NCBI GenBank assembly: GCA_964472275.1
Contig: CAYYJN010000018.1
Span: forward strand, 1-36,369
Length of the DNA stretch: 36,369 nucleotides
From: JAFDVN01 sp964472275
Lineage (GTDB): Bacteria > Acidobacteriota > Holophagae > Holophagales > Holophagaceae
Direction: 5' to 3'
Positions 1 through 7,616 of this stretch are shown piece by piece. A model generated the notes under the pieces. It made no database searches. It saw nothing but the letters and a program-made list of their open reading frames with translations, and had not been told where the DNA came from. Each line of letters opens with the position of its first letter. Position 1 is the stretch's first letter. Position numbers and translations under genes: made by a program.

Positions 1-194
1 CAGGCCATGGTCTCCAAGGCGCGGCGGTAGGGGCTGCTGATGCCTCGCGCGGGCATGAAACCCTTGGCGACGAGCCCCTTCATCGCGGCGCGCGTCTTGG
101 CCCAGCCCTCCTCCGTCAGCGCGCGCTCGGAGTCGGGATGGCCCAGGCGATAGTCCTCGGCGAGGCCGTGGCGGATGAGGAGCAAAAGAGTCAT
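1..194 (-). CDS. sixA: Phosphohistidine phosphatase SixA-like, 5' part only (runs off the window)
   Basis: The N-terminal 64 or so residues of a histidine-phosphatase-superfamily protein are present; the rest lies left of base 1. The protein starts MTLLLLIRHGLAED, which carries the RHG motif whose His is phosphorylated during catalysis. It continues through a region typical of SixA (SERALTEEGWAKT, then SSPYRRALETM). SixA enzymes remove phosphate from phosphohistidine, for example on histidine phosphotransfer domains. The start is the ATG at 194-192. It has no Shine-Dalgarno sequence, but a TAATCT box sits 7 bases upstream on the minus strand, so a leaderless transcript is possible. The first 20 or so codons are duplicated at 376-432. 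The family call is firm; the exact substrate is inferred. Confidence 0.85.
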   Translation of the reverse strand, partial: MTLLLLIRHGLAEDYRLGHPDSERALTEEGWAKTRAAMKGLVAKGFMPARGISSPYRRALETMA

Positions 195-197
195 GGT

Positions 198-277
198 CCG
201 CAGATTACGCCGATTGCGCAGATTCCAGATGCGGCGCTTCGGGCTTTTGAAATCTGCGTCATCTGCGGAATCGGCGG
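198..277. repeat. Intergenic hairpin of 9-base units, copy 1
   Basis: The left arm (198-224) is three consecutive 9-base units: CCGCAGATT, ACGCCGATT, GCGCAGATT. The right arm (251-277) is three units of the same type in inverted orientation. The arms pair with about five mismatches in 27 positions around a 26-base loop. It lies between the thioesterase stop remnant and sixA. It could act as a folded RNA, a terminator without a U tract, or a dispersed REP-like element. Confidence 0.75.
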
Positions 278-285
278 ATCAACCT

Positions 286-432
286 TCACGGTTTCCCAGC
301 CACTTTCCACGCCTCATACGCCGCGCGGCGGCGATGGGCGGCGAGGAAGGACGCGTCCTCGCGCTCCGAATGGGGATGGCCCAGGCGATAGTCCTCGGCG
401 AGGCCGTGGCGGATGAGGAGCAAAAGAGTCAT
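286..432 (-). pseudogene. Chimeric mini-ORF: SixA N-terminus fused to thioesterase C-terminus
   Basis: The duplication creates a 48-codon open frame. It starts like SixA (MTLLLLIRHGLAED through PHSER) and continues in frame as the thioesterase tail (EDASFLAAHRRRAAYEAW through the stop). The junction falls at GAGCGCGAGGACGCG, where SER of SixA and RED of the thioesterase share sequence. Relative to the parents it has PHSER for PDSER and EDAS for EDAA. It retains the RHG motif but nothing else of the phosphatase fold, so a functional enzyme is unlikely. I treat it as a duplication by-product. Confidence 0.6.
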
Positions 433-435
433 GGT

Positions 436-515
436 CCGCAGATTACGCCGATTGCGCAGATTCCAGATGCGGCGCTTCGGGCTTTTGAAATCTGCGTCAT
501 CTGCGGAATCGGCGG
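436..515. repeat. Intergenic hairpin of 9-base units, copy 2
   Basis: Exact second copy of the hairpin at 198-277, shifted by 238 bases as part of the duplication. It lies directly downstream of the intact thioesterase gene on the minus strand, so it would be in that gene's 3' region. Confidence 0.75.
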
Positions 516-523
516 ATCAACCT

Positions 524-1570
524 TCACGGTTTCCCAGCCACTTTCCACGCCTCATACGCCGCGCGGCGGCGATGGGCGGCGAGGAAGGCGGCGTCTTCGC
601 GGTAGGTGGCGGGATGCACCTGGGGCACGGGGCGCGGGCGCAGGGCGTCATCCACATTCACGAAGGTGAAGACGCAGGTGTTGGAGAGGGCCGCCTGGCC
701 GCGGTCCACGCCCACGCGCAAGATGTCCGTCTCCACGCAGAGGCTGTTCCCCGCGCTGTGTACCACGCGGCTCTGGAAGTGGAGCTTGTCGCCCATGCGC
801 ACGGGCTGCGGGAAGTTGATGCGGTTCACGCTGACGATGATGGGCCGCTGGGGCGCCACCAGCTCGGCACAGATGGCGCTCTGCTCGTAGGCCTTGCGGA
901 TGAGGTAACCGCCGAAGATCTTCTTGGGCACATTCTCCTGCTCGGGGTACATGCGCTCCCAGCCGCTGGTGGCGAGGTCGCGGGCGCGCAGGCCCGAAAA
1001 GCCGGGCGCTTCCTGCGCGCCGTGCAGGCGCTGGAGCAGATCGAACTCCCCCCGGGTGGGCGGCTCGGCGGCGGCGAGCAGATCGCGCTTGCGCCCTTCG
1101 CGCCGCTCGATGGCCTTGGCCCACCGCGCCTTGGAAAGCGCGTCCGAGGGCTCGAAGCCGCCGATCTCCAGGCTCGCGGTCTCGGCTTCATCGCGCGCGA
1201 CCATCGTGAAGTAGCAGGAGGCGATGTGGGCTTCGGGGCGCGTGGCGTCCGCGGGATGCTCCACGCGGATGCCCACCTCCAGGCTCGTGCGGCCGACGAA
1301 GTTGATGCGGGCGCGAAAGACGAGATCGCGATCAATGTCGGCGGGCGCGAGCACCTGGATCTGGTCCACCGCCGCCGTGACGACGCGGGCGCTGGGATGC
1401 TGGCGGCGCACATAGGCGAGCGCCTGCTCCTCCGCGAGCTTGTCCAGCACCTCGAGCAGCTTTCCGAAGCGGATGTTCCCCCTCACGGCTGAGTCCAGGA
1501 GCATGTAGCTCCGGCGGACCGCGGCATCCGTGGAGAACGGCAGCGTGGTGGTGAGGGAGATCTCGTCCAT
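524..1570 (-). CDS. Acyl-CoA thioesterase, double hotdog (ACOT9-like)
   Basis: A 348-residue protein with two hotdog domains, about residues 5-150 and 185-335. The first carries the hotdog helix pattern NIRFGKLLEVLDKLAEEQA. The second has KKIFGGYLIRKAYE followed by the strand VSVNRINFPQPVRMGD. This tandem arrangement is typical of ACOT9-type thioesterases, which hydrolyse acyl-CoA to free fatty acid and CoA in the cytoplasm. The ATG at 1570 is chosen. An in-frame TTG at 1588 would add six residues and has no better ribosome site. The last codons and the following hairpin are duplicated upstream of sixA. Divergent from the helicase gene at 1801. Substrate chain length cannot be read from the sequence. 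Confidence 0.85.
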   Translation of the reverse strand: MDEISLTTTLPFSTDAAVRRSYMLLDSAVRGNIRFGKLLEVLDKLAEEQALAYVRRQHPSARVVTAAVDQIQVLAPADIDRDLVFRARINFVGRTSLEVGIRVEHPADATRPEAHIASCYFTMVARDEAETASLEIGGFEPSDALSKARWAKAIERREGRKRDLLAAAEPPTRGEFDLLQRLHGAQEAPGFSGLRARDLATSGWERMYPEQENVPKKIFGGYLIRKAYEQSAICAELVAPQRPIIVSVNRINFPQPVRMGDKLHFQSRVVHSAGNSLCVETDILRVGVDRGQAALSNTCVFTFVNVDDALRPRPVPQVHPATYREDAAFLAAHRRRAAYEAWKVAGKP

Positions 1571-1604
1571 GGAAGGCCAGTGTGACAACTTTAAGCAGAA
1601 CGGT

Positions 1605-1674
1605 TCACCGCTGAGACGCGGAGAACGCTGAGAAAGGAGATCTTCCCTCCGCGACCTCAGCGTCTCCGCGGTGA
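1605..1674. repeat. Intergenic hairpin of 8-9 base units between thioesterase and helicase
   Basis: The left arm (1605-1632, beginning TCACCGCTGAGACGCGGAG) pairs with the inverted right arm (1656-1674), whose reverse complement is TCACCGCGGAGACGCTGAG, with two mismatches. Both arms are built of short units of the form ACGCNGAG. The remainder of 1571-1800 holds no gene that I can support. Confidence 0.7.
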
Positions 1675-1800
1675 TGGCTTTTCGCGGCGTATGACAAATC
1701 TCCGCTCGCCGCGCGGGGAATTCGATGAGACACTACTCGTTTGGGCCATCCCCGCAGGCGATCAGCCACCCATGCCGGGAACGCCTACGGGAGATACCCA

Positions 1801-3524
1801 ATGACCACCACCTTCGCGGCCATCGGCTGCCGCGAGCCGTTCCTCGCCGCCCTAGAGAAGCGCGGCTTCACCACGCCCACGGCCGTGCAGGCCGCCTGCT
1901 TCGCCCCCGGCCTCGAAGGCCGCGACCTGCTCGTGCAGAGCCGCACGGGCTCGGGCAAGACGCTGGCCTTCGGCCTGCCGCTCCTCCACCGCCTCACGGA
2001 AGACCGCCACCCGCAGGCGCTCATCCTCGCCCCCACCCGCGAGCTCGCGCAGCAGGTGGGCACCGAGCTGCACGCGGTCATGCCCAAGCTGCACATGGCC
2101 TCCCTCGTGGGCGGCTCCAGCTACGCGCCCCAGCTCAAGTCCCTGTCCTACGGCGCCCAGGTCGTGGCGGGCACGCCGGGCCGCGTCATGGACCACCTGG
2201 AGCGCGGCACGCTGGACCTGTCCAAGGTCTCCATGATCGTCCTCGACGAATGCGACGAGATGCTCAACATGGGTTTCCTCGAGGATGTCGAGGCGATCCT
2301 CGCCAAGGTTCCCGGCAAGGCCCAGACCTACCTCTTCAGCGCCACCCTGCCTGCGCCCATCGCGCGCCTGACGCAGCGCTTCCTCAAGAATCCCGAGCGC
2401 ATCGAGCTGTCCAGCGCGGGCGGCAACGCGGGCCACGCGGACATCGCCCACACGCCCGTGATGGTCTCCGAGCACCTGCATGTGAAGGCGCTCGTGAACC
2501 TGCTGCTCATGGAAGAGCCGTCCGCCGCGCTCATCTTCACGAAGATGAAGGCCCAGGCCGAGGAAGTCGCCGAGATGCTCACGGCCGCCGGCCTCCCCGC
2601 CGCCTATCTGCACGGCGACCTCGTGCAGTCCAGCCGCACCCGCACGCTCTCCATGTTCAAGGAAGGCCGCCTGCGCTACCTGGTCGCCACGGATGTGGCC
2701 GCGCGCGGCATTGACATCGAGGGCCTGCCCCTCGTCGTCCACATGGGCATCCCCACCCAGATGGAAGGCTATGTCCACCGCAGCGGCCGCACGGGCCGCG
2801 CCGGCGCCAAGGGCACCAGCATGGCGCTGGTGGGCTGGAAGGAAAGCCGCATCCTCCTCGCCTGGAGCCGCCGCGGCGGCCTCAAACTGGATTGGCGCTC
2901 CGTGCCCACGCCGGCCGAAATCGCGTCCGCCCAGGACACCCGCGTCCTCGCTCGCGCCAAGGAGACGCTCAGCCCCGCGCTCATGGACGAGGCCAAGGCG
3001 CTCATGGCCTCCGGCGACGCGGTGAAGCTCGTGGCGGGCCTCCTGGGCCTCGCCCGCGCGGGCCGCTCCCACGGCTACGACCTGCCCAACGATCCGCCCA
3101 AGCCCACCGGCCCCAAGCGCGAGTCCTACAGCGCCAAGCCCGCCTTCGGGAAGAAGCCCTACGAACGGCCCCAGGAACGCCCCTTCGACCGCGACGAGAA
3201 GCCCGGCTTCAAGAAGCCCTGGAAGCCCAAGGCCGAAGAAAGCCGCTTCGACAAAGGCCCCAAGCGCTTCGAAGACCGCGCCCACGGCCCCCGCAAAGGC
3301 GAGAGCAGCTACAAGCCCAAGGACAAGCGGACGGGCATGCCGTTCAAGAAGAAGGNNNNNNNNNNNNNNNNNNNNNNNNNNNNNNNNNNNNNNNNNNNNN
3401 NNNNNNNNNNNNNNNNNNNNNNNNNNNNNNNNNNNNNNNNNNNNNNNNNNNNNNNGAGAGCAGCTACAAGCCCAAGGACAAGCGGACGGGCATGCCGTTC
3501 AAGAAGAAGGACTCTGGGCTTTAG
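1801..3524 (+). CDS. DEAD-box family ATP-dependent RNA helicase, DECD variant, interrupted by a scaffold gap
   Basis: RNA helicase with the complete SF2 motif set: Q motif (Gln30), motif I SRTGSGKT (47-54), PTRELAQQ, TPGR, motif II DECD (149-152), SAT (180-182), ATDVAARGID and HRSGRTGRAG. A Lys/Pro/Arg-rich basic tail follows the helicase core, as in CsdA/RhlE-type helicases acting in ribosome assembly or mRNA turnover. The start ATG has GGGAG seven bases upstream. The N run at 3356-3455 breaks the frame. The 55 bases before it are identical to the 55 after it, and collapsing the overlap gives one continuous 522-residue protein ending KKKDSGL. Cys replaces the Ala of DEAD in motif II. The family call is firm; the specific paralogue is not. 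Confidence 0.9.
3356..3455. other. Scaffold gap 1 (100 N) flanked by an identical 55-base overlap
   Basis: Bases 3301-3355 and 3456-3510 are identical. This is what a scaffolder leaves when two contigs share an unresolved k-mer overlap and a fixed 100-N spacer is inserted. The real distance is probably zero with the overlap merged, which also restores the helicase reading frame. Confidence 0.85.
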
Positions 3525-3640
3525 GCTCTGGGCTTTCGCTCCCCCTTCTTCTTCGGCTTGGGGTGATGCTTCGGCTTCAGAGCAGGCTTTGGCTTCTTCT
3601 CCTGCTTGGAACTCCAATAGGCGTGGTGGAAAATTGTGCG
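3521..3640 (-). pseudogene. Lys/Pro-rich 39-codon frame without a start codon, in frame behind the 3641 stop
   Basis: An open frame on the minus strand reads RTIFHHAYWSSKQEKK followed by a KPKP-rich basic tail ending ERKPRA at a TAA (3523-3521) that overlaps the helicase stop. It has no ATG, GTG or TTG start of its own. It is in frame with, and directly follows, the TAG that ends the AT-rich gene at 3641-4165. It looks like the C-terminal tail of a native protein whose front was lost or replaced. It is GC-rich, unlike that gene. Coding status is uncertain. Confidence 0.3.
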
Positions 3641-4165
3641 CTATCGCCAGCTAACGGACCAGGATTCCAGTGGCTGGCCTGGCACCGGACCTAATTCGAT
3701 CCTCACATTAGAGGCCTCACTGTTTTCCACCCGCTTGTGTAGTTCGACACTTTTCTTGGTGAGTTTCGTGCGGCCCAGAATCCCACGAAACACCTTTTCA
3801 ACGAACCGGCTCTTCCATTGCTTTGTGGAAAAAGAGAACTCTTTGATTACGGGGTGATCACCGATGGGCTCTTCATCCACATGGCAATAGACCTTCCCTC
3901 CGCTAAGGCGGATGAAAACCAGATAGGTCCGGTTCTCCGAAAACTCATCAATTGATCCCGCAATGACTTCGCCAATCGGCTTCACAAGCCCTTTGAAACC
4001 TGGGTCCTGAATGATGTTCTTGTCGATGTCCTTGCAGGTGATGATGATCGAGATCTTCTGCTTTGGCAGGTTGATCGTGTAGCCAAACCGATCAGACGCA
4101 AGCAATCCAACGGAGGCCAACGAAACGAGGACAGCAACCCTAATAAGGTTGTTAGGGATTCTCAT
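3641..4165 (-). CDS. AT-rich secreted protein of unknown function
   Basis: A 174-residue protein not recognised as a known family. It begins MRIPNNLIRVAVLVSLASVGLLA, a typical Sec signal peptide (basic start, hydrophobic core, small residues before cleavage), so export is predicted. The mature part is mixed alpha/beta and Lys-rich, with a single Cys in ITCKDIDKN and another in KVYCHVDEEP. The start ATG at 4165 is set by a strong GGGAGGAG seven bases upstream; an ATG at 4183 lies in front of that site and is rejected. Base composition is visibly poorer in GC than both neighbours, with more AT-ending codons, which suggests acquisition. It stands alone between the helicase and PBP1A. Confidence 0.75.
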   Translation of the reverse strand: MRIPNNLIRVAVLVSLASVGLLASDRFGYTINLPKQKISIIITCKDIDKNIIQDPGFKGLVKPIGEVIAGSIDEFSENRTYLVFIRLSGGKVYCHVDEEPIGDHPVIKEFSFSTKQWKSRFVEKVFRGILGRTKLTKKSVELHKRVENSEASNVRIELGPVPGQPLESWSVSWR

Positions 4166-4221
4166 TTCTTCTCCTCCCAACATGTGGGGCCTGCTGATTC
4201 GCTGCTGTTTAGGAGTAGTCC

Positions 4222-6714
4222 CTATTTATTCGGATCATCCCCGCTCATGCCCGCGTCGGGCGCGGGGTCGGGCATGGGGGGGACGCCGGGGGCGCGGCCC
4301 CAGAGGATGTTCTCGACGGGCTGGGTGGGGGCCATGGCGCGGGCGTCCTGGATCTTCTTGATGGCGTCCACATCGCTGGGGGCGGTCGGCACGGTGCCGG
4401 GCTTGAAGGCGAGATGCAGCAGGTTTTCCGGGCTCGTGGCGGAGCTGGCGAGGAGGCCGGTGTAGCGGTCAATGTCCGCCCAGTCCACGCCATCGGGCGC
4501 CTTGAAGTCCTCCTTGGTCGTGTCGGGCAACGCGGCCTTCATGAAGTCCACCCAGATGGGCAGCGCGACCTTGGCGCCATCCGCGCCGCGGTAGATGGTC
4601 TTGCGCTCATCGAGACCCACCCACACGCCGCATACGAGGCGTGTGGAGAAGCCCATGAACCAGGCGTCGGCGTGTTCCTCCGTCGTACCGGTCTTGCCGG
4701 CCACGGGCCACTGGACCGCGTTGCTGCCCGCGCCCGTGCCGCGCTGGGCGACGCCTTGCAAGCACTGGATGAGCTGGTAGGTGTTCATGGGATCCAGCAC
4801 CTGATCCGTGGCGCGGCCTTGGTGTTCTTCCAGCGTGCGACCCTGGCGATCCACCACCTTCTTGATGAGGAAGGGCTCCGGCGACTGGAGGCCGCCGTTG
4901 CAGATCGTTCCGTAGGCGCGCGTCATCTCCGAGAGCGTGAGGTCCGGCGTGCCCAGGGCGAGGCTGGGATATGGCGGGATGTCGCCCACGATGCCGCAGC
5001 GGCGGGCGTAGTCCGTCACATTGCTCACGCCCACCTGCTCCAGCGTGCGCACGGCGGGCACATTGCGCGAATCGCGCAGGGCTTCCCAGATCGTGATGGG
5101 CCCCCAGTAGTCGTGCTCGTAGTCCTTGGGCTCGTAGGGCTTGGCGCCGGGCTTGATGGGGATGGCGTCCGTGCGGCCATCGGCGAAGGTGGTGACGGCG
5201 AAGCTGGCGGAGTCGAGGAAGCGCGTGGGCACATCCTGCACGATGGTGGCGGGGGTCATGCCGCCCTTCTCGAAAGCCGCGCCGTAGACGAAGGCCTTCA
5301 TGGTGGAGCCCACCTGCCGCTTGGCCTGGAGCGCGCGATCGAACTTGGATTTGGCGAAATCATAGCCGCCCACGAGGGCGCGGATCTCGCCGGTCTTGGG
5401 ATCGGTCGCCAGCAGGGCGCCCTGCACTTGAGGCTCCTGATCCAGCGCCAGCTTGGTGGGCACGCCGTCATCGGTCTCCACCACATCGAAGAGCGGCACG
5501 CTGCCGCGCGGCATGAGCGATTTGGGATCCTTGCCCGCCCAGGAGAAGGCGGCGATGGGAACCTCGACGCGCGTGGTGGCGATGCGGACGGTGGCGGTGG
5601 CCTGCTTATCGCCGCTCCAGCCCATGACGACGCCGCGCACGGTGTCGCCGGGCTCGAAGTACTGGTTCCAGCCCGCGACTTTGGCCTTCTCGGGATCCTG
5701 CACGAATTCCAGCGCGTCCTTGCGGAAGCCCCGGCGACGGTCCACCGCGCGGACGCCCTTCTGCACCGCCTGCTCCGCGGCCGCCTGCCAGGAGGCGTCC
5801 AAGGTCGTCCACACTTCCAGGCCGCCGTTCAGCACGGCCTCGCTGCCGTACTTGTCGTAGAGGTACTTGCGGACCTCTTCCACCGCGTAGGCGGCGATGG
5901 CGTTGTCCCGGCCCTGTTCCTTCGCCAGCTTGAGCGGCTTCTTGGAAAGGGCGTCGGCGTCCGCGTCCTTGATGTAGTTTTCAGCGGCCATGCGGCGCAG
6001 CACATGGTTGCGGCGGTCCACGGCGAGCGCGCGGGCCTTGGGACCGTTGTAGGGGTTGTAGCCGTTGGGATTCTTGACGAGGCCGACGATCATGGCGCAC
6101 TCGTCCACCGTGAGCTGGGGCGCGCTCTTGCCGAAGTAGTACTCGGCCGCCGCTTCCAGCCCGTAGCGCCCGCCGCCAAAATAGACCTCGTTGGCGTACT
6201 TCTCCAGGATCTCCTGCTTGGTGTAGTGCTTGTCCAGGGCGCGGGCGAGGATGATTTCCTTCAACTTGCGTTTCATCTCCACCTTGCGCTTGGCCGTGAC
6301 GGTGCGGACCAGCTGCATCTCAAGCGTGGAAGCGCCCTCCATGCGACGGCCGAAACTCGTCACCGCGTTGAAACCCGCGCGCATCATGCCCCGGGGCGAC
6401 ACGCCGCCGTGAGTCCAGAAGTCCGCGTCTTCGGTCGCCACGAGCCCATTGGTGAAGGCCTTGGGGATGTCGCCGTAGGGGATCACGACCCGGTGCTCCT
6501 CGGCGAAGATGCCGATGACATTGCCGTCCTTGTCCAGCACCTTGGTGATGGTCTTGGGCACGCGCAGGGCGAAGAGCGTGAGGAAGCTGTCCGTGTCGCG
6601 GCTCAGCACATACCAGGAGATGCCGAGCGTGGCCGCGCCCGCGATCGCGAGCGCGCCGAGCCCGATCAGCCCCCACTTGAACCAGGGGCGGGAGAAGAGC
6701 CGTTTGGAAGCCAT
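4222..6714 (-). CDS. mrcA: Bifunctional penicillin-binding protein 1A (transglycosylase/transpeptidase)
   Basis: 830 residues. It has a short cytoplasmic start and one membrane anchor (about 12-37), then a GT51 glycosyltransferase domain (about 60-240) with EDADFW (catalytic Glu95), GASTLEMQL and the RALDKHYTKQEILEKYANEVYFG block. Next come a linker/OB-like region and a transpeptidase domain with STMK (Ser470 and Lys473), SRN (549-551) and KTGT (674-677). The tail is Pro/Asp-rich. It polymerises lipid II and cross-links peptidoglycan in the periplasm. GASTLEMQL departs from the usual GGSTITQQL. The ATG at 6714 lies exactly 6 bases after a minus-strand TAGACT box and has no ribosome site, so a leaderless mRNA is likely. 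Divergent from nadK with a 35-base gap. Confidence 0.95.
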   Translation of the reverse strand: MASKRLFSRPWFKWGLIGLGALAIAGAATLGISWYVLSRDTDSFLTLFALRVPKTITKVLDKDGNVIGIFAEEHRVVIPYGDIPKAFTNGLVATEDADFWTHGGVSPRGMMRAGFNAVTSFGRRMEGASTLEMQLVRTVTAKRKVEMKRKLKEIILARALDKHYTKQEILEKYANEVYFGGGRYGLEAAAEYYFGKSAPQLTVDECAMIVGLVKNPNGYNPYNGPKARALAVDRRNHVLRRMAAENYIKDADADALSKKPLKLAKEQGRDNAIAAYAVEEVRKYLYDKYGSEAVLNGGLEVWTTLDASWQAAAEQAVQKGVRAVDRRRGFRKDALEFVQDPEKAKVAGWNQYFEPGDTVRGVVMGWSGDKQATATVRIATTRVEVPIAAFSWAGKDPKSLMPRGSVPLFDVVETDDGVPTKLALDQEPQVQGALLATDPKTGEIRALVGGYDFAKSKFDRALQAKRQVGSTMKAFVYGAAFEKGGMTPATIVQDVPTRFLDSASFAVTTFADGRTDAIPIKPGAKPYEPKDYEHDYWGPITIWEALRDSRNVPAVRTLEQVGVSNVTDYARRCGIVGDIPPYPSLALGTPDLTLSEMTRAYGTICNGGLQSPEPFLIKKVVDRQGRTLEEHQGRATDQVLDPMNTYQLIQCLQGVAQRGTGAGSNAVQWPVAGKTGTTEEHADAWFMGFSTRLVCGVWVGLDERKTIYRGADGAKVALPIWVDFMKAALPDTTKEDFKAPDGVDWADIDRYTGLLASSATSPENLLHLAFKPGTVPTAPSDVDAIKKIQDARAMAPTQPVENILWGRAPGVPPMPDPAPDAGMSGDDPNK

Positions 6715-6720
6715 GTGTCC

Positions 6721-6743
6721 AGTCTACCGGCTGCATGTAGACT
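6721..6743. promoter_or_regulatory. Back-to-back -10 boxes forming a palindrome between PBP1A and nadK
   Basis: AGTCTAC (6721-6727) and GTAGACT (6737-6743) are perfect inverted repeats separated by 9 bases. Read outward, each is a TAGACT box ending exactly 6 bases before a start codon: 6714 for PBP1A on the minus strand and 6750 for nadK on the plus strand. The simplest reading is two divergent leaderless promoters rather than an operator, although a regulator could also use the symmetry. Confidence 0.6.
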
Positions 6744-6749
6744 CTGCCC

Positions 6750-7616
6750 ATGCCCAGCCTCGCCATCGTCGCCAAGGCCAAGTCTCCGCTCCTGGCGCGG
6801 ACCTTGGCGGAAGCCATTCCGCCCTTCCTGGATCGTGGATGGCGTGTCCACGGAGACACGGACCTCGCCCTTGCCTGGAGCGAAGCGGGCTTGGCGAAAA
6901 GCAGCCTGGACCTTAGCCCGCTGGACTGCGCGAAACCGGATCTCGGCCTCGTCCTCGGCGGGGACGGAACCCTGCTCGCCGCAGCGCGGCTCGTGGGCCG
7001 CGCGGGCACACCGCTTCTTGGCATCAACCTGGGCTCCCTCGGCTTCCTCACCGCCCATCCCGTCTCCGGCGCGAAGGCGGCGGTGGAGGCCTACCTCGCG
7101 GGAACGCTGGTCCCTGAACGACGCCTGCTGCTGAACGCGGAACTGCGTCGCAACGGCGCGACCCTGCTTTCCCAATCCGTGCTCAACGACGCAGTCCTCG
7201 CCAAGGGCACCCTCGCGCGGATCATGGATCTGCGCCTGCGCATCGGCACGGAGGACGCGGGCGTGCTCAAGGCCGACGGCCTCATCGTCGCCACGCCCAC
7301 GGGCTCCACGGCCTATTCGCTCTCGGCGGGGGGTCCCATCCTCCATCCCGCACTGGAGGCGCTGGTCATCACGCCCATCTGTCCGCACACGCTGACGCTG
7401 CGCGCGAGCGTCGTGCCCAGCGACCGGGAGATCACCATCACCGTCGGCGAAGCCGAGGACGCCTACCTCACGCTGGATGGCCAGGTGGGCCAGGCGCTCC
7501 AACCCGGGGACGCCGTGATCCTCCGCCGCGCCGAAGGCAGCGTCACGCTCCTCCAGCGCCCCGACCACAACCACTACGGCCTGCTTCAACAGAAGCTGCA
7601 TTGGGGCGATCGCTAG
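6750..7616 (+). CDS. nadK: NAD kinase
   Basis: 288 residues, normal for bacterial ATP-NAD kinases. It shows GGDGTLL (70-76), the ATP/NAD-binding hallmark; GINLGSLGFLT (91-101); ND (146-147, in place of the NE pair of many homologues); and TPTGSTAYSLSAGGP (from 182). A conserved DGQ lies near the C-terminus. It phosphorylates NAD to NADP in the cytoplasm. The ATG at 6750 follows a TAGACT box by exactly 6 bases and has no Shine-Dalgarno sequence. Its stop abuts the truB stop (7617) with no base between them. Confidence 0.95.
   Translation: MPSLAIVAKAKSPLLARTLAEAIPPFLDRGWRVHGDTDLALAWSEAGLAKSSLDLSPLDCAKPDLGLVLGGDGTLLAAARLVGRAGTPLLGINLGSLGFLTAHPVSGAKAAVEAYLAGTLVPERRLLLNAELRRNGATLLSQSVLNDAVLAKGTLARIMDLRLRIGTEDAGVLKADGLIVATPTGSTAYSLSAGGPILHPALEALVITPICPHTLTLRASVVPSDREITITVGEAEDAYLTLDGQVGQALQPGDAVILRRAEGSVTLLQRPDHNHYGLLQQKLHWGDR

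Larger units (their letters stand above)
135..588. repeat. Direct duplication, 216 bases perfect, offset 238
   Basis: Bases 135-350 recur without a visible mismatch at 373-588, with a 22-base spacer (351-372). Each copy holds the first codons of sixA, the intergenic hairpin and the last codons of the thioesterase gene. Outside the perfect part the similarity continues with scattered mismatches: about 122-134 against 360-372, and 351-363 against 589-601. The spacer is therefore diverged from both parent genes while the flanks are identical. This may be a real tandem duplication with later homogenisation, or a join of strain variants in the assembly. Confidence 0.9.

Noticed and set aside
198..515. 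The repeated 9-base units as a CRISPR array
   Set aside because: The units are contiguous and far too short, with no spacers and no cas genes.
175..1492. Two plus-strand frames across the duplicated region that share a repeated N-terminus
   Set aside because: They read through the hairpins and antisense to sixA and the thioesterase. The repeat of their starts only reflects the DNA duplication.
1852..3285. A 477-codon open frame opposite the helicase
   Set aside because: Antisense shadow with no motifs and a Gly/Ala/His/Glu-rich pattern.
4414..7134. A 906-codon open frame on the plus strand opposite PBP1A
   Set aside because: Antisense shadow of a GC-rich gene. It has His/Gly/Ala/Arg-rich composition with no motif, and the opposite strand encodes a complete PBP1A.
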